Assembly (NCBI GenBank): GCA_947384055.1
Contig: CANDFO010000088.1
Location: forward strand, 1-8,664
DNA length: 8,664 nt
Reading direction: 5' to 3'
DNA from: an uncultured Flavonifractor sp.
GTDB taxonomy: Bacteria; Bacillota; Clostridia; Oscillospirales; Oscillospiraceae
Positions 1 through 5,062 of the stretch are shown in pieces. The first letter of the stretch is position 1. The number at the start of each line of letters is the position of its first letter. Under the pieces are notes generated by a model that saw only the letters and a program-made list of their open reading frames with translations, made no database searches and was not told the DNA's origin. Both the position numbers and the translations under genes were made by a program.

Positions 1-1370
1 AGGGCCAGGGTGGAGCCGCAGATGGAGCCCTGAGAGGTGGAGCCGTTGGAGGACAGCACCTCAGAGACGACGCGGATGGCGTAGGGGAAGTCCTCCTCAG
101 AGGGGAGCACCGGAGCCAGGGCCCGCTCAGCCAAAAAGCCGTGTCCGTACTCCCGGCGGTTGGTGGAACGGGGGGCGCGGGCCTCGCCCACGGAGTAGGG
201 GGGGAAGTTATAGTGGTGCATATACCGCTTTTCCGTCTCCTCCCAGATGGTATCCAGCTTTTGGGAAGCGGAGAGGGTATTCAGGGTACACACGGACAGC
301 ACCTGGGTCTGGCCGCGGGTAAACAGGCCGGAGCCATGGACCCGGGGCAGGACGCCCACCTCGGCGGCCAGGGGGCGGATCTCGTTCTGGGCCCGGCCGT
401 CTACCCGGTGGCCCTCCAGCAGCCAGGCTTTGACGATTTTCTTCTGGAACTTGTAGGTGAACTCCTCCAGATACTGGTCCATATCCGGGTATTCCTCCAG
501 ATATTTCTCATGCCAGTGGTCGATCATCTCGTTCCAACGCTGCTCCCGGACGGTCTTGTCGTCAGTGTCCATGGCGGCCTTGGCCTCGTCCATGAAGTTG
601 GCCACGATGTCGTCAAACAGCTCCTGGTTGAACTGGGCATGGTCGTACTCCATCTTGGGCTTGCCGATTTCGGCCACGATCTGGTCGATGAAATCGATCT
701 GCTTCCTAATCTCCTCGTGGGCCTTCACGATGCCGGCGTACATAATCTCGTCGGGAATTTCGTCAGCCCCGGCCTCGATCATGACAACCTTCTCCCGGGT
801 AGCGGCCACAGTCACGTCCATTCGGCTGGACTTGCGCTGCTCCTGATTGGGGTTGAGGACGATCTGTCCATCGCAGAAGCCCACCTCCAGGCAGCCGATG
901 GGGCCGGCGAAGGGAATCTCGGAGTAGCTTACGCAGGCGGAGGCGCCGATCATGGCGGCTACCTCGGGGGAGCAGTCGTAATCCACGCTCATGACGGTGC
1001 ACTGGATGCACACATCATTGCGGAAGTCGTAGGGGAACAGGGGGCGCATGGGCCGGTCGATGAGGCGGCTGGCCAGCACGGCGGGCAGGGAGGGCCGGCC
1101 CTCGCGGCGCATGAAGGAGCCGGGGATGCGGCCCACGGCGTAGAGCTTCTCCTCAAACTCCACGGACAGAGGGAAGAAGTCGATGCCGTCCCGGGGGCGG
1201 GGGGAGACGGTGGCGGCCACCATAACGGTGGTTTCGCCGTACTTCACCAGGGCGGAGGCGGAGGCCAGCTCGGCCACCTTGCCCACCTCGATGGTCAGGG
1301 GGCGGCCGCACAGGTCCATAGTCCAACTTTTGAACTTGGGGAACTGCTTGTGCTTAATAATGGTTGGCAT
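1..1370 (-). CDS. pnp: Polynucleotide phosphorylase, N-terminal 456 residues (3' end outside window)
   Basis: PNPase is a trimeric 3'-5' exoribonuclease of the RNA degradation machinery; it uses phosphate to release nucleoside diphosphates. The start is ATG at 1370, preceded by AAAAGGAG (1379-1386) at 8-nt spacing. The visible protein has the first RNase PH core (about residues 12-145; GSFMRREGRPS at 84-94 matches the RNA-binding FFRR-type loop), the all-helical linker (about 150-320) and the start of the second RNase PH core. The latter shows HGSGLFTRGQTQ at 345-356, MHHYNFPPYSVGE at 384-396 and SNGSTSQGS at 441-449. The reading frame is still open at base 1, so the C-terminal catalytic aspartates and the KH and S1 RNA-binding domains lie outside. 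I see no strong promoter of its own after rpsO, so co-transcription with rpsO is likely. Identification is very secure. Confidence 0.98.
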   Translation of the reverse strand, partial: MPTIIKHKQFPKFKSWTMDLCGRPLTIEVGKVAELASASALVKYGETTVMVAATVSPRPRDGIDFFPLSVEFEEKLYAVGRIPGSFMRREGRPSLPAVLASRLIDRPMRPLFPYDFRNDVCIQCTVMSVDYDCSPEVAAMIGASACVSYSEIPFAGPIGCLEVGFCDGQIVLNPNQEQRKSSRMDVTVAATREKVVMIEAGADEIPDEIMYAGIVKAHEEIRKQIDFIDQIVAEIGKPKMEYDHAQFNQELFDDIVANFMDEAKAAMDTDDKTVREQRWNEMIDHWHEKYLEEYPDMDQYLEEFTYKFQKKIVKAWLLEGHRVDGRAQNEIRPLAAEVGVLPRVHGSGLFTRGQTQVLSVCTLNTLSASQKLDTIWEETEKRYMHHYNFPPYSVGEARAPRSTNRREYGHGFLAERALAPVLPSEEDFPYAIRVVSEVLSSNGSTSQGSICGSTLA

Positions 1371-1412
1371 ATTGATACTCCTTTTCTTGTGTTCCCGGCG
1401 TTTCAACTGTCC

Positions 1413-1493
1413 TTTAGCACTTGAATACGGGAGCGGCGCATCTGCGTTGCCACGCCCCGCCTGTCCGCGACGCTTCCATATTCAACTGCTAAA
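1413..1493 (-). promoter_or_regulatory. Long inverted repeat in the pnp leader
   Basis: Two 23-nt arms (1413-1435 and 1471-1493) pair with only three irregular positions, around a 35-nt GC-rich loop. In the minus-strand transcript the irregular pairs are one G-G mismatch, one G-U wobble and one A-C mismatch. The loop contains a smaller GCGT/ACGC hairpin. The element sits 43 nt before the pnp start and leaves the ribosome binding site (1379-1386) free. An alternative smaller hairpin joins 1402-1409 with 1418-1425 and would compete for the pnp-proximal arm. In E. coli a comparable double-stranded leader is cut by RNase III and then used by PNPase to repress its own mRNA. That role here is an inference from position and shape. 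It could instead be a palindromic dispersed repeat. Confidence 0.6.
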
Positions 1494-1526
1494 TGAACCG
1501 AAAAAACGCCAGGGGTATATGCGAAC

Positions 1527-1557
1527 ATAGGGCGGAGCGTAAAAACGCCCGCCCTAT
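1527..1557 (-). other. Hairpin just downstream of rpsO
   Basis: ATAGGGCGG plus GCGT pairs with its complement through one bulged A and a 4-nt loop, giving about 13 base pairs. It starts 11 nt after the rpsO stop codon. Neither strand shows a U-run after the stem, so it does not look like an efficient intrinsic terminator. A 3'-end stabiliser, a partial attenuator, or a processing site between rpsO and pnp fits better. Confidence 0.55.
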
Positions 1558-1568
1558 ATTTCACAATC

Positions 1569-1835
1569 TTACTTACGGATGCCCAGCTTGGCGATGATAG
1601 CGCGGTAGCGCTCAATGTCTTTGGCCATCAGGTAATCCAGCAGCTTGCGGCGCTTGCCGATCATCTTGTACAGGCCGCGGCGGCTGTGGTTGTCATGAAT
1701 GTGGACCTTCAAGTGTTCAGTGAGCTCATTGATGCGGGCGGTGAGGATGGCGATCTGAACCTCAGGAGAACCGGTGTCAGTCTCATGCGTGCGGTTGGCC
1801 TCGATAACGGCCGTCTTTTCATCCTTGCGGATCAT
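1569..1835 (-). CDS. rpsO: 30S ribosomal protein S15
   Basis: S15 binds the central domain of 16S rRNA early in 30S assembly and contributes to an intersubunit bridge. The 88-residue length is normal for the family. The sequence shows the family hallmarks THETDTGSPEVQIAILTARI, then INELTEHLKVH, DNHSRRGLYKMIGKRRKLLDY and the C-terminal DIERYRAIIAKLGIRK. I chose ATG at 1835 (MIRKDEK) rather than an in-frame GTG at 1847. AAAGGTGG lies about 8 nt upstream of the ATG, the GTG overlaps that ribosome binding site, and family members begin with MIxK/E. The gene is first in the rpsO-pnp unit and is transcribed from the promoter at 1960-1988 through a structured leader. Nothing is odd about the protein. 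Confidence 0.99.
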   Translation of the reverse strand: MIRKDEKTAVIEANRTHETDTGSPEVQIAILTARINELTEHLKVHIHDNHSRRGLYKMIGKRRKLLDYLMAKDIERYRAIIAKLGIRK

Positions 1836-1953
1836 AGGAAATTCCACCTTTCAAATTGTTCTGTCCAAAGGCCGGGTAGCGGGCGGGTGCGTCCCCGCGC
1901 ACCTGCGCGGGCCATGTCCCGAAACCAAGCGATGGACGGCGCATTTGCCATGC
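1836..1953 (-). promoter_or_regulatory. Structured rpsO 5' leader, candidate S15 autoregulatory RNA
   Basis: About 118 nt separate the predicted transcription start (near 1953) from the rpsO ATG. The DNA at 1925-1957 forms a hairpin (CCAAGC plus ATGG paired with CCAT plus GCTTGG, one bulge), which would sit at or next to the 5' end of the transcript. Further on, two mutually exclusive GC hairpins share bases: 1886-1891 with 1898-1903 (6 bp, 6-nt loop) and 1896-1900 with 1905-1909 (5 bp, 4-nt loop). S15 is known to repress its own mRNA through different leader structures in different bacterial phyla. An S15-binding role here is inferred from gene identity, leader length and structure. I did not recognise a specific known motif class. 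Confidence 0.5.
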
Positions 1954-1959
1954 TTGGAT

Positions 1960-1988
1960 AATATATCATAGTTTTTTCCTGATGTAAA
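1960..1988 (-). promoter_or_regulatory. Sigma-A promoter for rpsO-pnp
   Basis: On the minus strand the -35 element TTTACA (1983-1988) and the -10 element TATATT (1960-1965) are separated by exactly 17 nt, in an AT-rich patch within otherwise GC-rich DNA. The expected start of transcription is near 1953. Confidence 0.7.
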
Positions 1989-2111
1989 GGGAAAATATCC
2001 GGTTCAGGCAAAATTTTTTCAGGAGGCCCGCAGTCCGCCGGAACGCTGCCGGGGCTTGTTTGGGCAATTCCACCTGGTGGGAGGGCGTGGGAAAAACTTT
2101 AAGGAAAAGCG
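1989..2111. other. Intergenic DNA between two divergent promoters
   Basis: This 123-bp stretch lies between the rpsO promoter (-) and the RHH gene promoter (+), inside a 326-bp gap without protein genes (1836-2161). The only structure I see is an 11-bp perfect palindrome, CCACCTGGTGG at 2070-2080, about 32 bp upstream of the RHH gene's -35 element. It may be an operator but could be chance. No RNA gene or coding frame is evident. Confidence 0.35.
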
Positions 2112-2141
2112 TTGGACAAACTATCCGCAGAGGATTATACT
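2112..2141 (+). promoter_or_regulatory. Promoter of the ribbon-helix-helix gene
   Basis: TTGGAC (2112-2117) and TATACT (2136-2141) are 18 nt apart; reading the -35 as TGGACA gives 17. Transcription would start near 2148, leaving a leader of only about 14 nt that carries the AAAGGAG ribosome binding site. Confidence 0.65.
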
Positions 2142-2161
2142 GAACCAAAGGAGTGATCGCT

Positions 2162-2320
2162 ATGGCGAAAATTGACGCCCAACTGGGCATCCGCGTAACC
2201 AAGGATCTAAAAGAACGCCTGACGGCTCAGGCCAAAGGTGAGATGAAAAGCGTGTCCGCTCTGGTTGTTCAGGTGGTGGAAGCCTATCTGGAGTCCATGG
2301 GGAATGGAAGAAGGGAGTGA
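2162..2320 (+). CDS. Small ribbon-helix-helix DNA-binding protein (CopG/Arc-like)
   Basis: The 52-residue protein starts at an ATG 8 nt after AAAGGAG and ends in TGA. Its layout fits a ribbon-helix-helix fold: a short beta strand (about residues 5-13, QLGIRVTKD), helix 1 (14-27, LKERLTAQAKGEMK) and helix 2 (about 31-46, VSALVVQVVEAYLESM), with a charged tail. Such proteins bind DNA as dimers through the paired strands and act as repressors, plasmid copy regulators or antitoxins. No toxin-like gene follows or precedes it. The gene has its own promoter, ends at a GC-rich hairpin and converges with the HAD gene, so it appears to stand alone. A solo repressor or an orphan antitoxin are both possible. 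The fold is fairly secure; the target is unknown. Confidence 0.8.
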   Translation: MAKIDAQLGIRVTKDLKERLTAQAKGEMKSVSALVVQVVEAYLESMGNGRRE

Positions 2321-2321
2321 A

Positions 2322-2346
2322 CCTCCGCCGGCCGGCCGGCCGGAGG
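2322..2346. terminator. GC-rich hairpin between convergent RHH and HAD genes
   Basis: CCTCCG-CCGG pairs with CCGG-CCGGAGG (one bulged G, 4-nt CCGG loop), built around a run of four CCGG units. It occupies nearly all of the 33-bp gap between the two convergent stop codons. Only CCTTT follows on the plus strand and TTCACT on the minus strand, so it is a weak intrinsic terminator at best. It may act in both directions. Confidence 0.45.
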
Positions 2347-2353
2347 CTGGCCT

Positions 2354-3016
2354 TTACGCCTCCAGCCACTCCAGAAGCGCCAGGTCGTCCCACCGGGTAA
2401 ACCAGTGGTCGGCCAGAGCCTTCAGGCGCGCCTGCTCGTCCTCGGAGTTGACGTCGTAGATAACGCCCAAGGTAAAGCCGGCTTTTTTTGCGGTGCTGGC
2501 GGCAACCAGAATATCTTCAAACACAACGGTGTTTTCCGGGCGGGCGCCCAGCCGCCGTGCTGCTTCCAGATATACGTCGGGCCGGTCTTTTCCGGCATCC
2601 ACCTCCTCGCAGGAGAGGAGGAACTCAAAATAATCCCGAATCCCCAGCCGCCGCAGGCAGACCTCCAGCAGCGCCGGGCAGGTGGAGGAGGCCACGCACA
2701 TCTTAAAGCCCGCCGCCTTCATCCGCTCCAGACAGAGAGCCGCTCCCGGCTTCAAAGGGACGTCGGCGCGGTAATGCTCCTCCATCAGCGCGTTAACTTC
2801 TCCGGCAATCTGTTCCGGGGTTCCGGGCAGGCCAAAGTTCTGGATGAACAATTGGGCGGAACCAATCATGGTCAGGGCGATAGACTGCTCTTTCAGCTCA
2901 GGAGGCAGCGGCGGGACGCCTTGCCGGGCCAAATACTCGTCGGCCAGCCGGTTCCAGTAGCCCATGGAGTCCACCAACGTGCCGTCCATATCAAAAATTG
3001 CAAATTGATTCTTCAT
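2354..3016 (-). CDS. HAD-superfamily hydrolase, beta-phosphoglucomutase-like phosphatase
   Basis: This is a 220-residue HAD enzyme with all four catalytic motifs. Motif I is FDMDGTLVDS, with nucleophile D9 and acid/base D11; motif II is S110 in CVASS; motif III is K143 in AGKDRPDVY; motif IV is E167-D168 in VVFED. The helical insert between motif I and motif II (about 17-90) makes a C1-type cap as in beta-PGM and phosphoglycolate phosphatase. The protein is cytosolic, with no signal or membrane segment. The start is ATG at 3016, after AAGGAGAAGAGG. The gene diverges from cdd, and the two promoters overlap. Proximity to cytidine deaminase raises the possibility of a pyrimidine nucleotide or sugar-phosphate substrate, but HAD substrates cannot be read from sequence. 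Mutase activity is possible; phosphatase is more likely. Confidence 0.9.
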   Translation of the reverse strand: MKNQFAIFDMDGTLVDSMGYWNRLADEYLARQGVPPLPPELKEQSIALTMIGSAQLFIQNFGLPGTPEQIAGEVNALMEEHYRADVPLKPGAALCLERMKAAGFKMCVASSTCPALLEVCLRRLGIRDYFEFLLSCEEVDAGKDRPDVYLEAARRLGARPENTVVFEDILVAASTAKKAGFTLGVIYDVNSEDEQARLKALADHWFTRWDDLALLEWLEA

Positions 3017-3027
3017 ACCTCTTCTCC

Positions 3028-3056
3028 TTGCATGAAAATGTCACAGGTATTATAAT
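3028..3056 (+). promoter_or_regulatory. Promoter of cdd
   Basis: TTGCAT (3028-3033), a 17-nt spacer and a perfect TATAAT (3051-3056). Transcription would start near 3063, giving a leader of about 55 nt. The -10 overlaps the HAD -10 on the other strand. Confidence 0.65.
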
Positions 3057-3077
3057 GGAAAAAGAGACAGTACGCAA
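3049..3077 (-). promoter_or_regulatory. Promoter of the HAD hydrolase gene
   Basis: On the minus strand TTGCGT (3072-3077) and a perfect TATAAT (3049-3054) are 17 nt apart. The transcription start is near 3042, with a short leader of about 26 nt. It shares the ATTATAAT core with the cdd promoter. Confidence 0.65.
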
Positions 3078-3117
3078 GGTTTTTCAATGAAAATAAACAG
3101 TAAAGGAGGCGCACCCG

Positions 3118-3513
3118 ATGACAGACCAGGAACTGGTAAAAAAAGCCTTTTCGATGCACCGGTTTTCCTATGTGCCTTACTCCCATTTTCCCGTGGGCGC
3201 GGCGATTCTAACGGAGGACGGCCGGGTATTCACCGGCTGCAATGTAGAGAACGCCGCCTACGGCTCTACCATCTGCGCAGAACGCACCGCTATTGTAAAA
3301 GCGGTGAGCGAGGGGTGCAGGGAGGGCTGGACGGCCATCGCCATTGCCGGAACGGGGGAGGACTACTGCTGGCCCTGCGGAGCCTGCCGCCAAATGCTCT
3401 ATGAGTTCGCCCCCGGATTACGGGTACTGGCGGCGAGGGGGGGCGGGGGGTTCATAGCGGTCCCGCTGGCGGAGCTTCTGCCCCACGGGTTTGGCCCAAA
3501 GTCGCTGCAATAA
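3118..3513 (+). CDS. cdd: Cytidine deaminase
   Basis: Hydrolytically deaminates cytidine and deoxycytidine to uridine and deoxyuridine in pyrimidine salvage; it is cytosolic and usually a homotetramer. The 131-residue length is typical of the small tetrameric class. Visible hallmarks are YSHFPVGAAI at 21-30, substrate-binding N42 and E44 in GCNVENAAYGS, and the zinc site: C53 with catalytic E55 in CAERTAI, then C87 and C90 in PCGACRQML. The C-terminal LLPHGFGP is also family-like. The three cysteine ligands fit the tetrameric class. The start is ATG at 3118, with AAAGGAGG 8 nt upstream. It is monocistronic, with its own promoter at 3028-3056 and a terminator at 3641-3664. The glycine run ARGGGGF at 106-112 is somewhat unusual but lies in a loop. 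Confidence 0.97.
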   Translation: MTDQELVKKAFSMHRFSYVPYSHFPVGAAILTEDGRVFTGCNVENAAYGSTICAERTAIVKAVSEGCREGWTAIAIAGTGEDYCWPCGACRQMLYEFAPGLRVLAARGGGGFIAVPLAELLPHGFGPKSLQ

Positions 3514-3640
3514 AAGCCGCAGAATGGGGCCTACCCGCCGCACCGCAGCAAATAGGCGCCAGAAACGCCGCATAAACGCTTGATTTTATGGCTTTTTCCG
3601 TTTTTGCGGCATAAGCTTCTACTTTTTTGACAAGCTGAAA
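3514..3640. repeat. Noncoding segment with a hairpin, possible dispersed intergenic element
   Basis: This 127-bp segment separates the cdd stop from the shared terminator. It is distinctly richer in A/T runs than its neighbours. It contains a stem of 12 positions with one T-T mismatch (3567-3578 with 3599-3610, 20-nt loop), and a rough direct repeat (GCATAAACGCTT near 3570, GCATAAGCTT near 3608). The minus strand reads through as an alanine- and lysine-rich peptide, but that frame continues into the terminator stem and into cdd, so I do not call a gene. The style recalls intergenic repeats seen in gut Clostridia; that is a memory-level impression which I could not check. Confidence 0.35.
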
Positions 3641-3670
3641 CCGGGACGGCGCAAACCGTCCCGGCTTTTC
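3641..3670. terminator. Bidirectional terminator between cdd and the XRE gene
   Basis: A perfect 9-bp stem, CCGGGACGG (3641-3649) with CCGTCCCGG (3656-3664), closes a 6-nt loop. CTTTTC follows on the plus strand and TTTCAG on the minus strand. It serves cdd on the plus strand and, four bases after its stop codon, the XRE gene on the minus strand. Confidence 0.8.
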
Positions 3671-3887
3671 ATTCAAACAACTCATAAGTCTCACAGCCGA
3701 ATACCCGCGCTAGATTAAAGGCGTCGTCCACCATCATATCCTCGGGCAAAACACCCCGCTCCAGTGCTTCCAGCATTTCCAGCGGCACCCCACTGCGCTG
3801 GGCAAGCGTGGCTAAGGAGATGCCTTTTTGTATACACATGCCAAAAACCTTCTTGCAGAATTTCTTTTCCATTTCATTTATCGTCAT
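3669..3887 (-). CDS. Small XRE-family helix-turn-helix protein
   Basis: The 72-residue protein is essentially a single HTH domain. The helices run about residues 8-20 (KKFCKKVFGMCIQ), then ISLATLAQRSGV (helix 2 of the HTH), PLEMLEALERGVLP (recognition helix) and VDDAFNLARVFGCETYELFE, the usual closing helices of XRE/Cro repressors. The start is ATG at 3887, 6 nt after TGAGGTG. Its promoter (TTGACT-N17-CATAAT) is within the mirrored intergenic region shared with a second XRE gene of the same length on the other strand. The stop is immediately followed by the terminator. It is likely a local repressor acting on the divergent promoters. There is no fused peptidase, kinase or metal-binding domain. 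The natural target is unknown. Confidence 0.8.
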   Translation of the reverse strand: MTINEMEKKFCKKVFGMCIQKGISLATLAQRSGVPLEMLEALERGVLPEDMMVDDAFNLARVFGCETYELFE

Positions 3888-3905
3888 TTATAACACCTCA
3901 AAATT

Positions 3906-3934
3906 ATTATGCCAGAATTCATGCCAAAAGTCAA
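3906..3934 (-). promoter_or_regulatory. Promoter of the minus-strand XRE gene
   Basis: On the minus strand TTGACT (3929-3934) and CATAAT (3906-3911) are 17 nt apart, each one base from consensus. The spacer is almost entirely one arm of the inverted repeat at 3911-3925, so a protein bound there would block it. Confidence 0.7.
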
Positions 3935-3950
3935 TGGCATAAATTCTGGC
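3911..3950. promoter_or_regulatory. Inverted-repeat operator between divergent XRE genes
   Basis: Arms GCCAGAATTCATGCC (3911-3925) and GGCATAAATTCTGGC (3936-3950) are inverted copies matching at 14 of 15 positions, with a 10-nt centre. Arm centres are 25 bp apart. The left arm lies in the spacer of the minus-strand promoter and the right arm in that of the plus-strand promoter. This is as expected for a pair of repressor sites controlling both genes. Assignment to either XRE protein is inferred from position. Confidence 0.7.
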
Positions 3951-3960
3951 TCGTTATAAT
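3932..3960 (+). promoter_or_regulatory. Promoter of the plus-strand XRE gene
   Basis: A perfect TATAAT (3955-3960) has no good -35 partner; the base-17 position reads CAATGG (3932-3937). Expression may be weaker than on the other strand, or need help. The right arm of the operator fills the spacer. Confidence 0.5.
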
Positions 3961-3978
3961 AAATCTGAGGTGAAGCTT

Positions 3979-4197
3979 GTGATTTATTATAATATCCGTA
4001 GTTTGCGGGAGGATCATGACTGGACGCAACAATATGTGGCGGACTATTTGGGCGTTAACCGCCGCACCTACTCTGCATATGAAACTGGGACAAATTCTAT
4101 GACCCCCGAAACGTTGATCCAATTGGCAGAGCTGTACAATACCAGTGTAGATTACCTGCTGGGCCTGACAAAAGAAAAAGCGCCGTACCCAAGGTAG
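3979..4197 (+). CDS. Small XRE-family transcriptional regulator
   Basis: The 72-residue HTH_XRE protein runs MIYYNIRSLREDHDWTQQYV and onward: helix 1 about 4-12, HTH helix WTQQYVADYLGV, recognition helix NRRTYSAYETG, then TPETLIQLAELYNTSVDYLLGLT, the standard closing helices of Cro/C1-like repressors. I chose GTG at 3979 because TGAGGTG sits 6 nt upstream. The in-frame GTG at 3970 lies inside that ribosome binding site. This start makes the protein exactly as long as its divergent partner. Sequence similarity to the partner is only at the fold level. No terminator separates it from ymdB, but ymdB has its own promoter. No phage, restriction or toxin genes accompany the pair in view. Confidence 0.88.
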   Translation: MIYYNIRSLREDHDWTQQYVADYLGVNRRTYSAYETGTNSMTPETLIQLAELYNTSVDYLLGLTKEKAPYPR

Positions 4198-4221
4198 GGT
4201 AGGCGGGAGAACTGAAACCTG

Positions 4222-4250
4222 TTGCGTATTTTCCGGAGATACTTTATAAT
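4222..4250 (+). promoter_or_regulatory. Promoter of the ymdB-yhaO-yhaN operon
   Basis: TTGCGT (4222-4227), a 17-nt spacer and a perfect TATAAT (4245-4250). Transcription would start near 4257, about 29 nt before the ymdB ATG. The same -35 and spacing occur at the HAD promoter. Confidence 0.7.
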
Positions 4251-4285
4251 AGGCAGAGAAAGACCATCAGCAAGGAGGACATTCT

Positions 4286-5062
4286 ATGCTGTTAAATGTG
4301 TTAGCCGTGGGCGACGTAGTGGGCGAGGGGGGGCAGGATATTCTGTCCCGCCGCCTGCCGGGGCTGCGGGAGGAGACAGCGGCCCATTTTGTTGTCGTCA
4401 ACGGGGAAAACGCCTCCGGAGTGGGAATCACTCCCGCCCAAGCCCGGCGGATTCTTGAGTCCGGAGCGGATGTGGTTACCTTGGGCAACCACACCTGGAA
4501 CCGGATTCAAATCGGAGCCTTTTTGGACAAGGAGGAGCGCATCCTCCGCCCTGCCAACTACGCCGGGCGGGTTCCGGGCCGGGGGGCCGGGGTCTACCCC
4601 TGCCAGGGGCTGCGCATCGCCGTGATCAATCTGATGGGCCGGGTGGATCTGAACTCCAACTTGGACAGCCCCTTTAAGGCCGCGAATTTCCACCTCAGCC
4701 GGGAGAAATACGACTTGGCCCTGGTGGACTTCCACGCCGAGGCCACCAGTGAGAAGGGGGCCATGGGCTGGCATCTGGACGGGCGGGCCGCCGCCGTATG
4801 GGGTACCCACACCCACGTACCCACGGCGGACTGCCGGGTGCTCCCCAAGGGCACCGGCTTTGTCACCGACCTGGGGATGACCGGGCCCATCAATTCCGTG
4901 CTGGGGATCAAGCCGGAAAATTCCCTGAACCTCTTCCTGGGGGGGCTGCCCCGGCGTTATGAGGAGGCGGAGGGGAGCTGCAAGCTGAACGCTTGCCTGT
5001 TCGCCATTGACGCCGAAACCAAAAAATGTGTCTCCGTCCGCCGGGCGGACATTGAGGAGTGA
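4286..5062 (+). CDS. ymdB: YmdB-family metallophosphoesterase (2',3'-cyclic nucleotide phosphodiesterase)
   Basis: YmdB enzymes are dimetal phosphodiesterases; the B. subtilis protein hydrolyses cyclic nucleotides such as 2',3'-cAMP and affects the choice between motility and biofilm. This 258-residue protein (B. subtilis form about 264) matches end to end. Expected metal and catalytic residues are present: D10 in AVGDVVG, E41-N42 in VNGENASG, N68-H69 in LGNHTW, H150 in VDFHAEATSEK, and H175 and H177 in GTHTHVPTAD. LPKGTGFVTDLGMTGP follows at 186-201. The start is ATG at 4286, 7 nt after AAGGAGG. The protein is cytosolic, with no signal peptide. It heads an operon with yhaO (4-nt gap) and yhaN. 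In Bacillus, ymdB instead follows the RNase Y gene, so the context is different here. Family assignment is very secure; the natural substrate is inferred from the family. Confidence 0.95.
   Translation: MLLNVLAVGDVVGEGGQDILSRRLPGLREETAAHFVVVNGENASGVGITPAQARRILESGADVVTLGNHTWNRIQIGAFLDKEERILRPANYAGRVPGRGAGVYPCQGLRIAVINLMGRVDLNSNLDSPFKAANFHLSREKYDLALVDFHAEATSEKGAMGWHLDGRAAAVWGTHTHVPTADCRVLPKGTGFVTDLGMTGPINSVLGIKPENSLNLFLGGLPRRYEEAEGSCKLNACLFAIDAETKKCVSVRRADIEE

Noticed and set aside
141..1424. Long plus-strand open frame of 427 codons
   Set aside because: It lies antisense to pnp, whose product is recognisable along its length. The plus frame gives low-complexity Gly/His/Leu-rich protein with no family features, as expected from GC-rich antisense DNA.
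1403..1615. Minus-strand open frame of 70 codons in the rpsO-pnp spacer
   Set aside because: It starts inside rpsO in another frame and runs through two hairpins, with no ribosome binding site.
2112..2353. Toxin-antitoxin pair around the RHH protein
   Set aside because: No second small gene adjoins it on the same strand; the next gene is a convergent HAD hydrolase.
2405..3055. Plus-strand open frame of 216 codons
   Set aside because: Antisense to the HAD hydrolase, which has all four catalytic motifs. The plus frame has no recognisable domain.
3452..3694. Minus-strand open frame of 80 codons between cdd and the XRE gene
   Set aside because: It crosses the 9-bp terminator stem, overlaps the end of both neighbouring genes and lacks a ribosome binding site. 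It is kept only as a possible repeat element.
3669..4197. Prophage or restriction-system control region
   Set aside because: Two XRE repressors alone are not enough; no integrase, methylase, excisionase or phage structural gene is present nearby.
4186..4201. TACCC/GGGTA hairpin at the XRE stop codon as a terminator
   Set aside because: Only 5 bp and no U-run follows.
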